This document shows positions 12,860-12,939 of a DNA stretch of 12,939 nucleotides, one piece after another (the stretch's first letter is position 1; every line of letters starts with the position of its first letter). The position numbers and the translations under genes were made by a program. The stretch is taken from positions 1-12,939 of the forward strand of contig DBTW01000049.1 in the NCBI GenBank assembly GCA_002307245.1, in the 5' to 3' direction. The notes beneath the pieces are model-generated. The model searched no databases. It was given only the letters and a program-made list of their open reading frames with translations, and was not told the DNA's origin. Source of the stretch: Spirochaetaceae bacterium UBA1306. GTDB lineage: Bacteria; Spirochaetota; Spirochaetia; Treponematales; Rectinemataceae.

Positions 12860-12933
12860 GGGATCATAGCTCAACAGGATAGAGCAGCTGCCTTCTAAGC
12901 AGCAGGTCGGGGGTTCGAGCCCCTCTGGTCCCG
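12860..12933 (+). tRNA. tRNA-Arg (anticodon TCT)
   Basis: The cloverleaf has acceptor GGGATCA/TGGTCCC with one G-U pair, D stem GCTC/GAGC, anticodon stem GCTGC/GCAGC around loop CTTCTAA (anticodon TCT at 12894-12896), T stem GGGGG/CCCTC with loop TTCGAGC, and discriminator G. CCA is not encoded. It reads AGA codons, which should be rare in this GC-rich genome. Confidence 0.96.
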
Positions 12934-12939
12934 CTAAAA

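Overview
The window is strongly GC-rich inside genes, with G or C at most third codon positions, and conspicuously AT-rich in the long intergenic stretch at 523-958. Gene content is bacterial: class III (oxygen-sensitive) ribonucleotide reductase, CheD and a divergent EF-G paralogue. These suggest an anaerobic or facultatively anaerobic, chemotactic bacterium. The wording of the NrdD and EF-G-like proteins resembles spirochaete (Treponema-type) homologues as I remember them. That placement is an inference, not a measurement.

Layout. Positions 1-171 hold the 3' end of an unidentified + strand gene. It converges on a small, probably helical, unknown protein on the - strand (187-522). After an AT-rich gap comes the main locus, all on +: nrdR (959-1435), nrdD (1432-3543), a short ORF with a glycyl-radical segment and a redoxin domain (3674-4204), nrdG (4215-4916) and the long helicase gene lhr (about 4959-9431). 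A sigma70-like promoter and two NrdR-box-like sites exactly 32 bp apart precede nrdR, so the cluster is probably autoregulated by NrdR. cheD (9501-10091) follows and converges, across a bidirectional terminator, on a - strand EF-G-like translation GTPase (10197-12293). That gene has a near-consensus promoter at 12350-12377. tRNA-Pro(UGG) and tRNA-Arg(UCU), both +, close the window, separated by hairpin-rich non-coding DNA.

The most interesting point is the reductase. The large NrdD polypeptide stops just after its zinc-binding Cys cluster and lacks the C-terminal Gly-radical segment that class III enzymes need. That segment (SRIVGYYR, Gly34) begins the next ORF, in another frame, after a 130-bp gap with two perfect 12-bp hairpins and a strong ribosome-binding site. 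It continues into a thioredoxin-fold domain with a CPNC active site. The locus therefore reads as a split class III reductase whose radical-carrying 'spare part' is fused to its own candidate reductant. NrdG would install the radical and NrdR would control dNTP synthesis.

No CRISPR array, insertion-sequence transposase or phage gene is visible.
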